From Bacteroidaceae bacterium (GTDB lineage Bacteria > Bacteroidota > Bacteroidia > Bacteroidales > Bacteroidaceae), in NCBI GenBank assembly GCA_016286165.1, contig JAEESE010000001.1, positions 265,485 through 329,484 on the forward strand: 64,000 nt of DNA, read 5' to 3'. Numbering within the stretch: the stretch's first letter is position 1; every line of letters starts with the position of its first letter. Of the stretch, positions 52,911 through 62,898 are shown in pieces. The translations under genes and the position numbers were made by a program. The notes below the pieces were generated by a model. It searched no databases and was not told the origin of the DNA. It saw only the letters and a list, made by a program, of their open reading frames with translations.

Positions 52911-55900
52911 TTACTTTACCAGCACCTTCTCTACGCTGCCATCGGCCTTGCGGACGATGTTGATACCGCGGCGGAGAGCGTTGGTGCGACGACCGTCAAT
53001 GGTGTAGATTGCCTTAGGAGCAACAGCCTTAACCTCGATAGCGTCAACAGCTGTGGGCTCTTGGTCGGCGAAGTACATGAGCTTGAAGTTGTCGAATGCA
53101 GTCCAGTTGCAGTTAGCATCCTCAGCCATTACACCGACGGTGATGGTTTCGGTACCATTGGAGTGGAAACCGAGAGTCCAGTGCTTAGCGATATTATCGG
53201 CAGACTCAACACCATCAACAGCGATAGACTGCTTGATGATTTCATCGCCAATCTTCACGAAGAGGTAAACGCCCTGGATACCATCTTCACGGATACCACC
53301 ATTCTGTGACTGGTTGATAGCGTAACCGTCAACTTCGAGCTGGTAGTTGCCCTCGGGCAGAGGAGCTGCCAGAGTCTGGCTGATCTCACCGTTTACGAGG
53401 TTGTGGTCGTTGTTCCAGCACTCAGCGAAGTTAGAGATAACAGCTGAGCCAGCTTCGTCGTTGTAAGTAGCGTTGTTCTGGAAACCGTGGTTACCAGCGG
53501 TGAAGGTGTCAGTCCAATAGTTGATGTTACCGGTTTCGAAGTCGGGATTGAGGATGATACCATCGAGGTAGTCACCAACCTCAGCGCCGGAAACCATAGC
53601 GTTAACCCAAGCCTTCTTCAGATCCTCCATGTATTTGGCGATCTCTTCGTTGCTTTGGAAGTTCTCATATTCGCTGATCTTGTCGTTGATCTCTTCAAGC
53701 AGAGCGCTGAAAGCAGCGTCTTCAATACCCTTCTCATTTGCCATGGTCTCATACTCTTCAGCAAGAGGAGTAATCTCGTCTACGAGCTTCTGACCGGCCT
53801 TGAGGTAGTCGATACCAGCTTCGATGTCAGCCAAGAGAGCAAGAGCTTCGTCAACAGAAGTGATGTCGAATGCGTTTTCGATGCGAGCCTGGAGGTCAGA
53901 TACGAGAGCATCGGCTTGTGTGGTAGGATAGTTGTTATCGGCGGCAGCCTGAAGTTCATCACCCTTGTCTGCAATCAGGTTGTAGTAAGTGGTGAGGTCC
54001 TGACCCTGATAGGAAATACCGAAGTGTGAGAAGATAACCCAGTCTTCAGTTGCTTCAGAGCGGATACCGATGGTAAGGTCACCGGGCTGGTCAAGGATCA
54101 CCTTGCAGTGGTTGAGGTAGTAAGGCTCACCTGTATTGGGATTGGTCTCACGGAACCAGTAGTAGGAACCGCCCATACCGTTGCACTTGTAGCCAGCGGT
54201 ACCCATTGCATCGTAGTTGCCATCGTGCAGGTAGGGGTTGTCAGGATTAACATCGGGGAGGTAGAGAGGCTCTTCACGCATTTGAGTCTCATCTTCGTCA
54301 AGGCTGATAAGGAATGCCTTGGAGATACCGCCATAGAGCCATGACTTATCAGTTACAGCAGTGTTGTCGTGACGTGCAAAGCCTTGGAGGGTAATGTCGT
54401 AAACACCAGCAGGCATATTGTGAAGTGTCTGACTCAGGTCGAATGTCTTGTGCCATGTCTCGATGCTCTGAGTGCTGGTTGCGAGCTCAGTCATCGAACC
54501 GCTGTTGATTACCCAACCGGTAGGATCAGCAGTAGTGCCATAAGTGAAGTCGGGGTTCACGAGCAGGACGGTGAGGTCGTCGCCAACCTGAATCTTCTCA
54601 GGATCGTTGAGGTAGTCAGCGATGAGCTGAGTAACCTTGCCCTGAGCCTCTGCAAGACCTTCGTCGGTAAGAGTACCTGCATTGAAAGCTTCGGTGAGTT
54701 CAACTTCTGCGAAATCGGTGATTTCGTCGCGGAGGTCAGGCCACTGGTTAGCATCTGTGAGACGCTGAGCAGTAACCAGAGCGTCGTTGTAAACCTTCTG
54801 ATAAGCTACGTATGTCTCGTGTGACTTGTTAGCAGCATCGGTAGCAGCGCCAAGAGCCTCAACGGCAGCCTTCATGTCGTCGCCAGAAGCGGAGAGGGCT
54901 GCTCTTGCATCTTCAAGAGCCTGCTCGAAAGCAGCAGCTACATCCTTGTTGATGTTGAAGGTTGTGGGATCTTCAATATCGTTGCCTACGAGGTTGTCGG
55001 CCAAAGCCTCAGCCTTCTCGATAGCCTCTTCCAGACCCTTCTTGTTCGGGTCTTCCTTCATTGCGCCGATAGCATAGAGCTTGAAGTTGTCGGCAGAAAT
55101 CCAGTTACAGTTGGTGTTTTCGACGAGCAGACCAACGAGCAGACGGTCAGCATTGAAGTCGAAGTCGAAGGTATAGTGCTGAACCATACGGTCGCCTGTC
55201 TGAACGGGGTCGCCCATGATGTTGTAAGAACCAGTACCTACGAAGAGGGATACACCTACGAGGTCCTCAACAGCAATGGCACCGCTCTGCTGGCAAGCAG
55301 TAGCGTCCATCTCAAGGCGATAGCGTCCCTGAGGCAGGCCTGTAATCCACTGACCGGCATAACCGTTGCCAAGAGTTCCAGGAGCGGGAATCCAGCACTC
55401 AAGGAAGTTGGTGATTGATGCTCCGGTCTCGGAGTTGGTATCCGTACGGTTCTGCTGACCGACGTTTTGGCCCTTAATAGTGATTTCCCATCCCGGAGGT
55501 GTTGCACCGTTGTTGCAAGAAGCAGAGAAGTCGGGGTTCGTCATCACATAGCCAGTGACATCGAAGGGCTCTTCTTCGCTGGAATGGGTGCAGCCGTACT
55601 CGATAGCAAGAGGCTTGATAGCTTCCTGCAAAGCTGTGTTGGCGGCGTTTACTTCCTCAACAGTAGCGTCGGGATTTGTGTATACAGCACCAGCCTCGGA
55701 AGTGTCAGCGCCGTACTTGTCAGCGTCGAGCAGAGTCTTGTAGAGGTTGTTCTTTGCATTGTAGACGTTCATTGCAGCCTTGTAAGCATCGAAGGCAGCG
55801 GGATAGTCGCTGGCTGCTACTTCTGCAATGTAAGTGCGGATGGACTCAACATCGTCGGTAGAAACGAACTTCCACTTTGCTGAAGCATCAGCATTGTTCT

Positions 55901-56501
55901 GCAAGTCTGTCCAAGTGTAGAACGTAAGAGCAGAAGCGAGGTTGGGGAGGTGTACACCGTAAACAATGGAGTTACCTTCCTGACCATCAAGAGGCAGCAA
56001 TTCGTAAGCACCGTCAACGGGGTTGAGGTTCCAGAAGCCGTTCTTGTCGGTGTTGCGGCGGTCAATACCACCGTCAATCCAAGCAGCATTGCCTTCGTGG
56101 CAAAGATACTTGTCACCGCCGGACTTGTTGGTGTTGAGGTTGAAGATCTGCCATGTGCCTTCCAAAGTCTCGTCCTCAATCATATCAGCGGTGAGGTCTG
56201 TCTGATGGAGCTGGAAGGGGAGGATGGTGTTCTTGTTGGCACCGCAGTTCCATTGTGCGTCGTCGAGAGCAAGTACAGCCACGTTTGTAGTGACGGCACG
56301 TGTGCCCCAGTCGTTACCGCAACCGAGGAACTGACCAGTTCCGACATTGTAGATGTAGTAGGTGCCGTCATTCTCGGGTGCGACCCAAGTACCCTCATAC
56401 TGAGGGAACGTAGGCATTGTGGGCCTTGTAGGAGCGTCCCAAGCCATTGCACTCATACTCATCAGTGCGCCAGCAAGCGCAAAGAGTAACTTGTGTTTCA
56501 T
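52911..56501 (-). CDS. Secreted multidomain protein with sorting-type C-terminus (1196 aa)
   Basis: Signal peptide MKHKLLFALAGALMSMSAMA. An N-terminal ricin-like beta-trefoil region (about 35-215) contains GTYYIYNVGTGQFLGCGND and KYLCHEGNAAWID. Two related carbohydrate-binding-like modules flank the protein: TGYVMTNPDFSASC... near 318 and DGIILNPDFETGNINYW near 975, each followed by an FLECW or FAECW motif; a third (LLVNPDFTYG) sits near 650. Between them are helical FIVAR-like spacers (ALEDARAALSASGDDMKAAV). The C-terminus IYTIDGRRTNALRRGINIV is a sorting-motif variant. No catalytic motif is seen. It is probably a surface glycan-binding protein; the neighbouring polysaccharide genes are suggestive but unproven as context. 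Confidence 0.88.
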   Translation of the reverse strand: MKHKLLFALAGALMSMSAMAWDAPTRPTMPTFPQYEGTWVAPENDGTYYIYNVGTGQFLGCGNDWGTRAVTTNVAVLALDDAQWNCGANKNTILPFQLHQTDLTADMIEDETLEGTWQIFNLNTNKSGGDKYLCHEGNAAWIDGGIDRRNTDKNGFWNLNPVDGAYELLPLDGQEGNSIVYGVHLPNLASALTFYTWTDLQNNADASAKWKFVSTDDVESIRTYIAEVAASDYPAAFDAYKAAMNVYNAKNNLYKTLLDADKYGADTSEAGAVYTNPDATVEEVNAANTALQEAIKPLAIEYGCTHSSEEEPFDVTGYVMTNPDFSASCNNGATPPGWEITIKGQNVGQQNRTDTNSETGASITNFLECWIPAPGTLGNGYAGQWITGLPQGRYRLEMDATACQQSGAIAVEDLVGVSLFVGTGSYNIMGDPVQTGDRMVQHYTFDFDFNADRLLVGLLVENTNCNWISADNFKLYAIGAMKEDPNKKGLEEAIEKAEALADNLVGNDIEDPTTFNINKDVAAAFEQALEDARAALSASGDDMKAAVEALGAATDAANKSHETYVAYQKVYNDALVTAQRLTDANQWPDLRDEITDFAEVELTEAFNAGTLTDEGLAEAQGKVTQLIADYLNDPEKIQVGDDLTVLLVNPDFTYGTTADPTGWVINSGSMTELATSTQSIETWHKTFDLSQTLHNMPAGVYDITLQGFARHDNTAVTDKSWLYGGISKAFLISLDEDETQMREEPLYLPDVNPDNPYLHDGNYDAMGTAGYKCNGMGGSYYWFRETNPNTGEPYYLNHCKVILDQPGDLTIGIRSEATEDWVIFSHFGISYQGQDLTTYYNLIADKGDELQAAADNNYPTTQADALVSDLQARIENAFDITSVDEALALLADIEAGIDYLKAGQKLVDEITPLAEEYETMANEKGIEDAAFSALLEEINDKISEYENFQSNEEIAKYMEDLKKAWVNAMVSGAEVGDYLDGIILNPDFETGNINYWTDTFTAGNHGFQNNATYNDEAGSAVISNFAECWNNDHNLVNGEISQTLAAPLPEGNYQLEVDGYAINQSQNGGIREDGIQGVYLFVKIGDEIIKQSIAVDGVESADNIAKHWTLGFHSNGTETITVGVMAEDANCNWTAFDNFKLMYFADQEPTAVDAIEVKAVAPKAIYTIDGRRTNALRRGINIVRKADGSVEKVLVK

Positions 56502-56600
56502 AAAGCAATTAATTAAAAATGAATTGATTAGTTAGTAAATAAAATGGTTAATTCTCTCTTTTTGGCTTGTAAAATGGTGCTTTTTCACCATTAGTGGTGG

Positions 56601-56608
56601 CAAAATTA
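56601..56608 (-). promoter_or_regulatory. -7 element for the 1196-aa gene
   Basis: Minus-strand TAATTTTG, 100 bases before the ATG; no clear TTG at the right distance. A CACCATTAGTGGTG inverted repeat lies just downstream (56586-56599) and might be an operator. Confidence 0.45.
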
Positions 56609-56676
56609 CACTTATTCTGCTTACCGCTTGCATTTGAAACGTTAAAAGTGCGTTTATTTAAGCTTTATTAACATAA

Positions 56677-56703
56677 AAGCGCTGCAATCGAGTCGCAGCG
56701 CTT
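56677..56703 (-). terminator. Terminator after the YihY-family gene
   Basis: 9-bp stem AAGCGCTGC / GCAGCGCTT followed on the minus strand by TTTATG; about 95 bases past the stop. Confidence 0.65.
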
Positions 56704-56797
56704 CGCGTGTGTAATTAATTAATGTGTAGTTGATGGTTGTTGCTTGAGAAGAAACTATTCCATCTGACCATTGGCCCGCCGAATGATATCGATGTCT

Positions 56798-58078
56798 TTA
56801 CGAATGGACCTGTGGCTGAAGACTTATTGGTTCCTCGTCGCCGAGGTTGTTGAAATAGTCGATGATGGCTTCAGGCGTCAGGGCTTCTGCCGGTCGTGCG
56901 GGCTGGAAATAAGTCTTCGAGCGTCTGCCGCGCATCACTTCGCTGACAAGCGGATGGCTGTCGTCGGCTGTAAGTTCGTAAAGGATAGTATTGACGAGCG
57001 ACAGGGGTAGGGCAGTGCGGGCAGCTAACTCTGTGGCTGTGAGCGCTTCGCCGTTTGTGAATGCTTCGCCGAGTGCATTCATAATCTTCACTGCAACGCG
57101 GTCGTGAGCGGCACGGCTGAGGTGAGGCGCAGCCTTCTCGAAGGCAAAGTCTGCTTCCATCTGATTTGCATAGGAGAGTTGAGCTCCGAACAGGCAGATG
57201 GTCCACGACAACTGCAGCCATAGCATGAAAAGAGGTATGGCGGCGAAAGAACCGTAGATGGCGCTGTAGCTGGAAATCCACACTTGTGAATGGATGTAAA
57301 ACCACTGCAATCCCTGGAACGCGCAGCCGGCGAGGATGCCTGGCAGGATGGTGGCGCGCCAACGCACGTCGGTATTGGGCATCATCTTGTAGAGCAGGAT
57401 AAAAGCCAGAGAAGTGAGGATGTATGGCGACAGCTGCACGAGCAATTGTATGCCTGCATTCACGAAAGTAAACGAAGGCAGGAAGTTGCCGATACCCATA
57501 ATAAAAATCTGTAGACCTGATGTCACTACGATAACTATGGGCAGCAGGAAGAATACGCTTATGTAGTCGACGGCGCGGCGATAAATGTTGCGTGAGGTCT
57601 TGACGTGCCAGATTGTGTTGAAGGCATTTTCAATATTCGACGTGAGGCTGATAAGCGTGTAGAACAACAGCAAGATGCCAATGCCAATGAAAATGCCTCC
57701 GCGAGTGCGTTCGAGATAGGAATTGATGAAACCCATTATTGTCTCGGTCATCTCAGGCGTGAAACGCACATTCTCTGTCAGCTTCTGTTGGATGAGCTGG
57801 TCGAAGCCGAAGCCACGGGCTATGGCGAAGATGATGGCCAGAATAGGCACGGCACCGAGGATGCTGGAGTAGGTGAGTGCCGAAGCGTGGGCCGACAGGT
57901 TGCGGTCGATAAACAGTTCTACCGTCATGGCCAAACGTCGGAGCGTATGTATGGCCCATCGCCGGAACTTGGGAATCTGGTTCAGGTCTATATTCCAAAG
58001 GGAAAACGTCCCCTTGTCCTGCACCTCTTTTGCGGCGCGGGCTGTGGTTTCCTTTGGTGTATGTTCTTGCTGCTTCAT
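56798..58078 (-). CDS. YihY/virulence factor BrkB-family membrane protein
   Basis: 426 aa from the ATG at 58078 (MKQQEHTPKETTARAAKEVQ); an in-frame TTG at 58117 is a less likely start. Six membrane helices, with the conserved N-terminal DRNLSAHASALTYSSILGAVPILAI, NSYLERTRGGIFIGIGILLLFY region, and later GILAGCAFQGLQWFYI, SYSAIYGSFAAIPLFMLWLQ and QLSWTICLFGAQLSYA, hallmark of the family once named RNase BN. The C-terminal 120 residues form a winged-helix-like cytoplasmic extension (ALTATELAARTALPLSLVNT) found in Bacteroidetes members. Exact function is unknown; some members are thought to be transporters. Directly downstream of the RNase P RNA gene on the same strand. Confidence 0.88.
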   Translation of the reverse strand: MKQQEHTPKETTARAAKEVQDKGTFSLWNIDLNQIPKFRRWAIHTLRRLAMTVELFIDRNLSAHASALTYSSILGAVPILAIIFAIARGFGFDQLIQQKLTENVRFTPEMTETIMGFINSYLERTRGGIFIGIGILLLFYTLISLTSNIENAFNTIWHVKTSRNIYRRAVDYISVFFLLPIVIVVTSGLQIFIMGIGNFLPSFTFVNAGIQLLVQLSPYILTSLAFILLYKMMPNTDVRWRATILPGILAGCAFQGLQWFYIHSQVWISSYSAIYGSFAAIPLFMLWLQLSWTICLFGAQLSYANQMEADFAFEKAAPHLSRAAHDRVAVKIMNALGEAFTNGEALTATELAARTALPLSLVNTILYELTADDSHPLVSEVMRGRRSKTYFQPARPAEALTPEAIIDYFNNLGDEEPISLQPQVHS

Positions 58079-58164
58079 AAGATAGATGTGCCCTGCACCC
58101 CAAGATGCATTCTTCAAGCCCTGACGAGGAGGGCGGGGGAGGGGTTTCTTTTAAAAACAAAAGC

Positions 58165-58566
58165 AGTAGGGCTATAAGCCGGGTTCTGTAGCTCTGAACT
58201 AAAAGATTAGTTGAGCCGCTTGCCATTTATCTACGGCGTCGCTCTCGCGGCGTCTCTATCGTTCTACCCTCCAGCTCGGACGGGCCGCCCTCTCTCGTCC
58301 TTGCAGCCCGCGTGGCTGCAGTCGACGCTTTGCTGGTATACGCGAACTTTCCTCCTCCGGTGTGCACAGCACATATGTCGCCATATGCCTGGTGAGCTCT
58401 TGCCTCACCTTCTCACCCTTGCCTTGCGGCGGTTGTTTTCTTCTGCACGTGCAAGCCCTCGCGGACTTCTATCGGTTAGGTAGCGGAGTGCCCTTTGCGG
58501 CCCGGACTTTCCTCTCGCCTCCTCCTCAAGGGATTCAGCCAGCGGCAAGCCACCCTGCTGCTTTTG
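58165..58566 (-). ncRNA. rnpB: RNase P RNA, bacterial type A
   Basis: Minus strand contains the diagnostic GAGGAAAGTCCGGGCCGC and the P4-forming 3' element (AGAACCCGGCTTATAGCCC), with GCAGGGTGGCTTGCCGCTGG at the 5' end. About 400 nt. It is the catalytic RNA that trims tRNA 5' leaders. Ends are estimated to within 10 nt. The promoter-like TACCTTTG lies just upstream. Confidence 0.95.
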
Positions 58567-58572
58567 CGGTCG

Positions 58573-58580
58573 CAAAGGTA
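58573..58580 (-). promoter_or_regulatory. -7 element of rnpB
   Basis: Minus-strand TACCTTTG, 7 bases before the predicted RNA start. The TTG box is not evident. Confidence 0.5.
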
Positions 58581-58761
58581 GTGAAAAGTTTAATGTTTAA
58601 GGTTTAAAGTGCCAAGAAAATGTGTCATGACTCATTTTTTACTTATTAAATGAATGTAAAAATGGCAGTCGTGAAGTTTAAGTGCCGTTAAGCAAGGTGT
58701 CAGAGTAGTTAAAAGAAAGAAAAAATGCGTGACAAATCGTCATAGACCTAAACTTTTGCAC

Positions 58762-58769
58762 TATTTTTG
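58762..58769 (+). promoter_or_regulatory. Candidate -7 element of the htrA gene
   Basis: TATTTTTG, 90 bases before the ATG at 58860. The rest of the 290-bp spacer between rnpB and htrA is AT-rich with TTTAAAC/ATTAAAC-like short repeats and no gene. Confidence 0.5.
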
Positions 58770-58859
58770 TGTCCGAAAAACTGAAGAAACACGTGATGTA
58801 ATCATCAAGCTTCAATCTTTAAACATTAAAACTTTACACATTAAACTATAAATTAATAC

Positions 58860-60383
58860 ATGACACAAAAGCAAAAGACCTGGCTCGGTGCAGCAGCGCT
58901 GGTACTGAGCAGCAGCCTGATGACAGGCGCTATCATGACAAACAAAATTTCTGTGGCCTCTACCGCAAATGCAGCTCCGCAGCTGCCTATGGTCACAGCA
59001 ACCGCTTCCGCAGCTGCTCCTGCAGGACTTGTGGACCTCACCGCAGCAGCCGAGCGTTCGGTGAATTCAGTAGTATATATCAAAGTGACGAAGAATGCCG
59101 TCCGTCAGCGCGTCACGGTTCGTGATCCGTTTGAGGACTTCTTCGGTGACTTCTTCGGTTTTGGCAACCGTGGTCAAGGTCAGGGCCGCCAGCAGGAGAT
59201 AGAGACCCAGCCTAAGCGCCAAGGTGCCGGTTCGGGCGTGATCATCTCTGCTGATGGTTACATCGTGACTAACAATCACGTTGTTGCAGGTGCCGATGAG
59301 ATTCTTGTCAAGTTGAACGACAACACCGAATACAAAGGCCGTATTATCGGTCTCGATGAGACCACCGACCTGGCTCTCGTAAAGGTGGAAGCCAAGAATC
59401 TGCCGGCTATCACCATCGGCAACTCAGATGCTCTGAAGATTGGCGAATGGGTGCTGGCAGTAGGTAATCCCTTTAACCTTACATCTACCGTCACAGCCGG
59501 CATCGTATCTGCCAAGGCTCGTTCACTGGGCGCTAATGGCGTAGAGAGCTTCATCCAGACAGATGCCGCTATCAATGCCGGCAACTCAGGCGGCGCACTC
59601 GTCAACGACCGCGGCGAATTGGTGGGCATCAACGCCATGCTCTATAGCCAGACAGGCTCCTACGCAGGCTATGGCTTTGCCATCCCGACAACGATTATGA
59701 ATAAGGTCGTTGCCGACCTGAAGGAGTTCGGTGTCGTTCAGCGTGCTTTGCTCGGTGTTCGTGGCATGGACGTCACAAACTATATCGACGTGGAGAAGGA
59801 CAAGGGCAACGAGGTCGACCTCGGCACCAATAAGGGTATCTACATTCAGGAAGTGGAGCCGAAGACTACCGCCGAGGAACTGGGCCTGCAGAAGGGCGAC
59901 GTCGTTACCTCAATCGACGGTAAGGACGTCACCAAGATGGCCGAACTGCAAGAGGCTCTTTCGCAGCGTCGTCCTGGCGACAAGGTCAAGGTGACTTATG
60001 TCCGGAATAAGAAGACCCACACCGAGACAGCTACGCTCCGTAATGCTCAGGGCGGCACCGAGGTGATGGAGGAAGTCGACATCGATCTCTTCGGCGCTCA
60101 GCTGAAGCCGCTCAGCGATGAAGCAAAACAAGAACTTGCACTGCGTTATGGCCTGGAAGTCACTGCAATAAAGAAGGGCAAACTTATGGATGCCGGCATC
60201 ACCAAGGGCATGATTCTTCTGCAAGTCAACGACAAGGAGATGCGCACTGTAGAGGACTTTGAGGAAGCCGTCAAGCTGGCCAACCAGTCGAGCGACCGCA
60301 CTCTCTGGATACGTGCCATCACGCAGAGTGGACGTCGTGTGGCTACCGCCATCGACCTCTCCGACGACAAGAAGGAAAAATAA
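58860..60383 (+). CDS. Periplasmic serine protease HtrA/DegP family (Do-like)
   Basis: 507 aa. N-terminal anchor/signal (WLGAAALVLSSSLMTGAIM) places it in the periplasm. The trypsin-like domain has the catalytic triad His in TNNHVVAGA, Asp in TTDLALVK and Ser in NAGNSGGALVN. Two PDZ domains follow, near 290-380 (GIYIQEVEPKTTAEELGLQK) and 400-500 (AIKKGKLMDAGITKGMILLQ). Acts as protease and chaperone for misfolded envelope proteins, which would matter in a cell exporting giant surface proteins. It lies upstream of the primary sigma factor, but a strong terminator separates them. Confidence 0.96.
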   Translation: MTQKQKTWLGAAALVLSSSLMTGAIMTNKISVASTANAAPQLPMVTATASAAAPAGLVDLTAAAERSVNSVVYIKVTKNAVRQRVTVRDPFEDFFGDFFGFGNRGQGQGRQQEIETQPKRQGAGSGVIISADGYIVTNNHVVAGADEILVKLNDNTEYKGRIIGLDETTDLALVKVEAKNLPAITIGNSDALKIGEWVLAVGNPFNLTSTVTAGIVSAKARSLGANGVESFIQTDAAINAGNSGGALVNDRGELVGINAMLYSQTGSYAGYGFAIPTTIMNKVVADLKEFGVVQRALLGVRGMDVTNYIDVEKDKGNEVDLGTNKGIYIQEVEPKTTAEELGLQKGDVVTSIDGKDVTKMAELQEALSQRRPGDKVKVTYVRNKKTHTETATLRNAQGGTEVMEEVDIDLFGAQLKPLSDEAKQELALRYGLEVTAIKKGKLMDAGITKGMILLQVNDKEMRTVEDFEEAVKLANQSSDRTLWIRAITQSGRRVATAIDLSDDKKEK

Positions 60384-60434
60384 GATTTTCCCCCTCTTGC
60401 AAAAAGCGAGCCAAAACTTACGATAATTGAAAAG

Positions 60435-60461
60435 GGCGCAAAGAAATCAGTTCTTTGCGCC
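60435..60461 (+). terminator. Terminator of the htrA gene
   Basis: 11-bp stem GGCGCAAAGAA / TTCTTTGCGCC, loop ATCAG, then TTTTATC. Confidence 0.9.
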
Positions 60462-60498
60462 TTTTATCTCACTTTTCTTAAAAATATTTGAGTTTTTC

Positions 60499-60529
60499 TT
60501 GCGCGGGTACAATATATAATGTAACTTTG
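60499..60529 (+). promoter_or_regulatory. Promoter of the primary sigma factor gene
   Basis: TTG at 60499-60501, 20-nt spacer, TAACTTTG at 60522-60529; start site near 60536 gives a leader of about 22 nt. Full consensus match. Confidence 0.75.
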
Positions 60530-60557
60530 CGCGCTTTAAAAGTACACCAAGAAGAAA

Positions 60558-61418
60558 ATGAGACAACTTAAGATTACCAAAAGTATTACCAATCGCGAGA
60601 GTGCTTCATTGGATAAGTACCTTCAAGAGATTGGACGTGAAGATCTAATAACCGTGGACGAAGAGGTTGAGCTGGCACAGCGCATCCGCAAGGGCGACCG
60701 TGTAGCACTTGAGAAGTTGACACGTGCTAACCTGCGTTTCGTAGTCAGTGTCGCCAAGCAGTACCAGAACCAAGGACTGTCGCTGCCCGACCTCATCAAC
60801 GAAGGAAACCTTGGACTTATCAAGGCAGCCGAGAAGTTTGATGAAACACGTGGTTTCAAATTTATCTCCTACGCCGTATGGTGGATTCGCCAGAGCATCC
60901 TGCAGGCATTGGCCGAGCAGAGCCGTATTGTACGTTTGCCCCTGAATCAGGTAGGCTCACTGAACAAGATTTCGAAAGCCCTGTCGAAGTTTGAGCAGGA
61001 GAACGAGCGTCGCCCCAGCCCCGATGAGCTGGCCGAGGAGCTCGACATTCCCGTAGATAAGATTTCAGACACGCTGAAGGTGTCAGGCCGTCATATCTCC
61101 GTAGATGCGCCCTTCGTCGAGGGCGAGGACAACACGCTGCTCGACGTTATCGTCAACGACGACAGCCCTATGGCCGACAAGAGCCTCGTGAACGAGAGCC
61201 TCAGTCGCGAGATTGACCGCGCCCTGTCCACGCTCAGCGAGCGCGAGAAGCAGATCGTGGAGATGTTCTTCGGCATCAATCACCAGGAGATGACTCTCGA
61301 GGAGATTGGCGACAAATTCAATCTCACCCGCGAGCGTGTGCGTCAAATCAAGGAAAAGGCCATACGCCGCCTGCGCAACAATTCGAAGAATAAACTCCTC
61401 AAGTCCTACCTCGGTTGA
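60558..61418 (+). CDS. rpoD: Primary sigma factor, RpoD/SigA type (Bacteroidetes sigma-ABfr-like)
   Basis: 286 aa, short because region 1.1 is missing, as usual in this phylum. Region 1.2/2 reads [60 protein letters not shown] and the -10-recognition helix [20 protein letters not shown]. Region 4 has [14 protein letters not shown] and [20 protein letters not shown]. This protein recognises the TTG/TAnnTTTG promoters seen throughout the window, including the one in front of its own gene. Confidence 0.97.
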   Translation: MRQLKITKSITNRESASLDKYLQEIGREDLITVDEEVELAQRIRKGDRVALEKLTRANLRFVVSVAKQYQNQGLSLPDLINEGNLGLIKAAEKFDETRGFKFISYAVWWIRQSILQALAEQSRIVRLPLNQVGSLNKISKALSKFEQENERRPSPDELAEELDIPVDKISDTLKVSGRHISVDAPFVEGEDNTLLDVIVNDDSPMADKSLVNESLSREIDRALSTLSEREKQIVEMFFGINHQEMTLEEIGDKFNLTRERVRQIKEKAIRRLRNNSKNKLLKSYLG

Positions 61419-61461
61419 GGTGCGTGACTTGTCTGTGAAGCTAATTATTGAATCCACTTCA

Positions 61462-61956
61462 ATGTACAAACTCAAATTTACGATAATCAGTCTTCTTCTG
61501 GGCATGGTGCTCGTGTCGGCACAGGCAGCGCAGAAAGAGCCTGTTATGCAACGCGTTTATATGTTTGGATTCGGGGCATCGCTCACCGATTCCATAGCAT
61601 GCCAAACCGCCGTGCAGGCTGTCGACAGCGCCTGGCTCGACACTCATAAGTTGCTCGTCGACCGTTCCCTCTACAGCATACAACTGCAGTTCTATATCGA
61701 GCAGAACGAGGGCGTGAAGCATCCATTATGCACCATCTATTTCGACCGCAACGAGCGTAAGGTGCAGAAGATGTGGAACAAGATGAAGAAGCGCTACGAC
61801 GCCGACCCGAACATCAAGCTGCGTCAGATAGATCCTTCGAAGTTCCAATTCATGGCCGAGCAGTACACCCCGCCCACAATAGGCGAGCTGCCTGTCGGAG
61901 CCCCGGAAACCGCCACGAAGCAAGACAAGAAAGGCGATAAGGACAAGAAGAAATAA
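61462..61956 (+). CDS. Small exported protein of unknown function (164 aa)
   Basis: Starts MYKLKFTIISLLLGMVLVSAQAAQ, a signal peptide; the ATG at 61462 is preferred over upstream frames that overlap rpoD. The mature part has FGFGASLTDSIACQTAVQAV, FYIEQNEGVKHPLCTIYFDR and a Lys-rich tail (KQDKKGDKDKKK). The family is probably confined to Bacteroidales, but I do not recognise a domain. The gene follows rpoD by 43 bases and is likely co-transcribed with it. Confidence 0.8.
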   Translation: MYKLKFTIISLLLGMVLVSAQAAQKEPVMQRVYMFGFGASLTDSIACQTAVQAVDSAWLDTHKLLVDRSLYSIQLQFYIEQNEGVKHPLCTIYFDRNERKVQKMWNKMKKRYDADPNIKLRQIDPSKFQFMAEQYTPPTIGELPVGAPETATKQDKKGDKDKKK

Positions 61957-62016
61957 CGTCCTGCCATCATCGCTACGTCAACGTCAACATTCATCGTACA
62001 AAATTCATAGTTCAAA

Positions 62017-62898
62017 GTGAATACCTATATGGTAGGCCTACACCGCCTACAGGTGAACCTGCCCGAAGAGCTGAATGCCGACAAACTCATACCCTCCTTC
62101 TCGCCTTTCGTTTGCGAGGAGGAGGGTAATATGCTTTTCCGTATGGATGTCAGCGTTGGCGAAGCCTTCGATGTCAGTGCGTTGAGCGAGATAGGCCAGT
62201 TCGACTGCGGAGGCGCCAACCACGGCGTCTACAAGACAGCCGACGGCTACGTCTTCGCTATCAGTCTGCCGGGCGAGGGCGCTCCTCTGGCGTGTCAGAT
62301 GCGTGCCAATTCCGACTTCACCCGTTGCACTGCGGTGCTTATGGAGGGCAGCCTGGTGCAACAGAACTTCGGTCTTAACAATGCCTTGATGATGGCTTAT
62401 GCCTTCGCTGCCGCTACGCAGGACACCCTGCTCATACACGCCTCGGTGATTCGTCATGCAGGCTATGGCTATCTTTTCACGGCGCCAAGCGGCACGGGCA
62501 AGAGCACGCATACTCACCTTTGGTATAAGCATATCCCGGGCTGCGACTTGATGAACGACGACAACCCCGTAGTGCGTATCGTCGACGGCGAAGCTCGCAT
62601 CTTCGGCTCTCCATGGAGCGGCAAGACGCCTTGCTATCGCAACATCAGTGCCCCGATAGGAGCTATAACCCGTATAGAGCAGCGCCCGGAGAACACGATA
62701 CGTAGCATGGCACCTGTCGAGGCTTTCGCCACGTTGTTGCCTGCCGTGAGTTCCATGAAATGGGATAAGCGCGTTTATCTCGGCATCTGCGACGCCATCT
62801 CACATCTCCTCACCACAGTGCCTGTCTTCTGGCTTGGCTGCCGCCCCGACGAGGAGGCAGCCCGAGTGTGCTTCGAGGCGGTACATGTTAAAAACTGA
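62017..62898 (+). CDS. HPr-kinase-like P-loop ATPase (putative)
   Basis: 293 aa. The start is taken as the GTG at 62017; the ATG at 62029 (MVGLHRLQVNLP) is an alternative. Walker A FTAPSGTGKSTHTHLWYK matches HprK-like kinases, followed by DLMNDDNPVVRI (catalytic Asp pair region) and a later FGSPWSGKTPCYRN. It lacks the N-terminal HPr kinase regulatory domain. Such stand-alone HprK-like genes occur next to PqqD-like and peptidase genes in peptide-modification clusters. Substrate unknown. It is the first of three tightly packed genes (stop TGA directly followed by the next ATG). Confidence 0.8.
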   Translation: MNTYMVGLHRLQVNLPEELNADKLIPSFSPFVCEEEGNMLFRMDVSVGEAFDVSALSEIGQFDCGGANHGVYKTADGYVFAISLPGEGAPLACQMRANSDFTRCTAVLMEGSLVQQNFGLNNALMMAYAFAAATQDTLLIHASVIRHAGYGYLFTAPSGTGKSTHTHLWYKHIPGCDLMNDDNPVVRIVDGEARIFGSPWSGKTPCYRNISAPIGAITRIEQRPENTIRSMAPVEAFATLLPAVSSMKWDKRVYLGICDAISHLLTTVPVFWLGCRPDEEAARVCFEAVHVKN

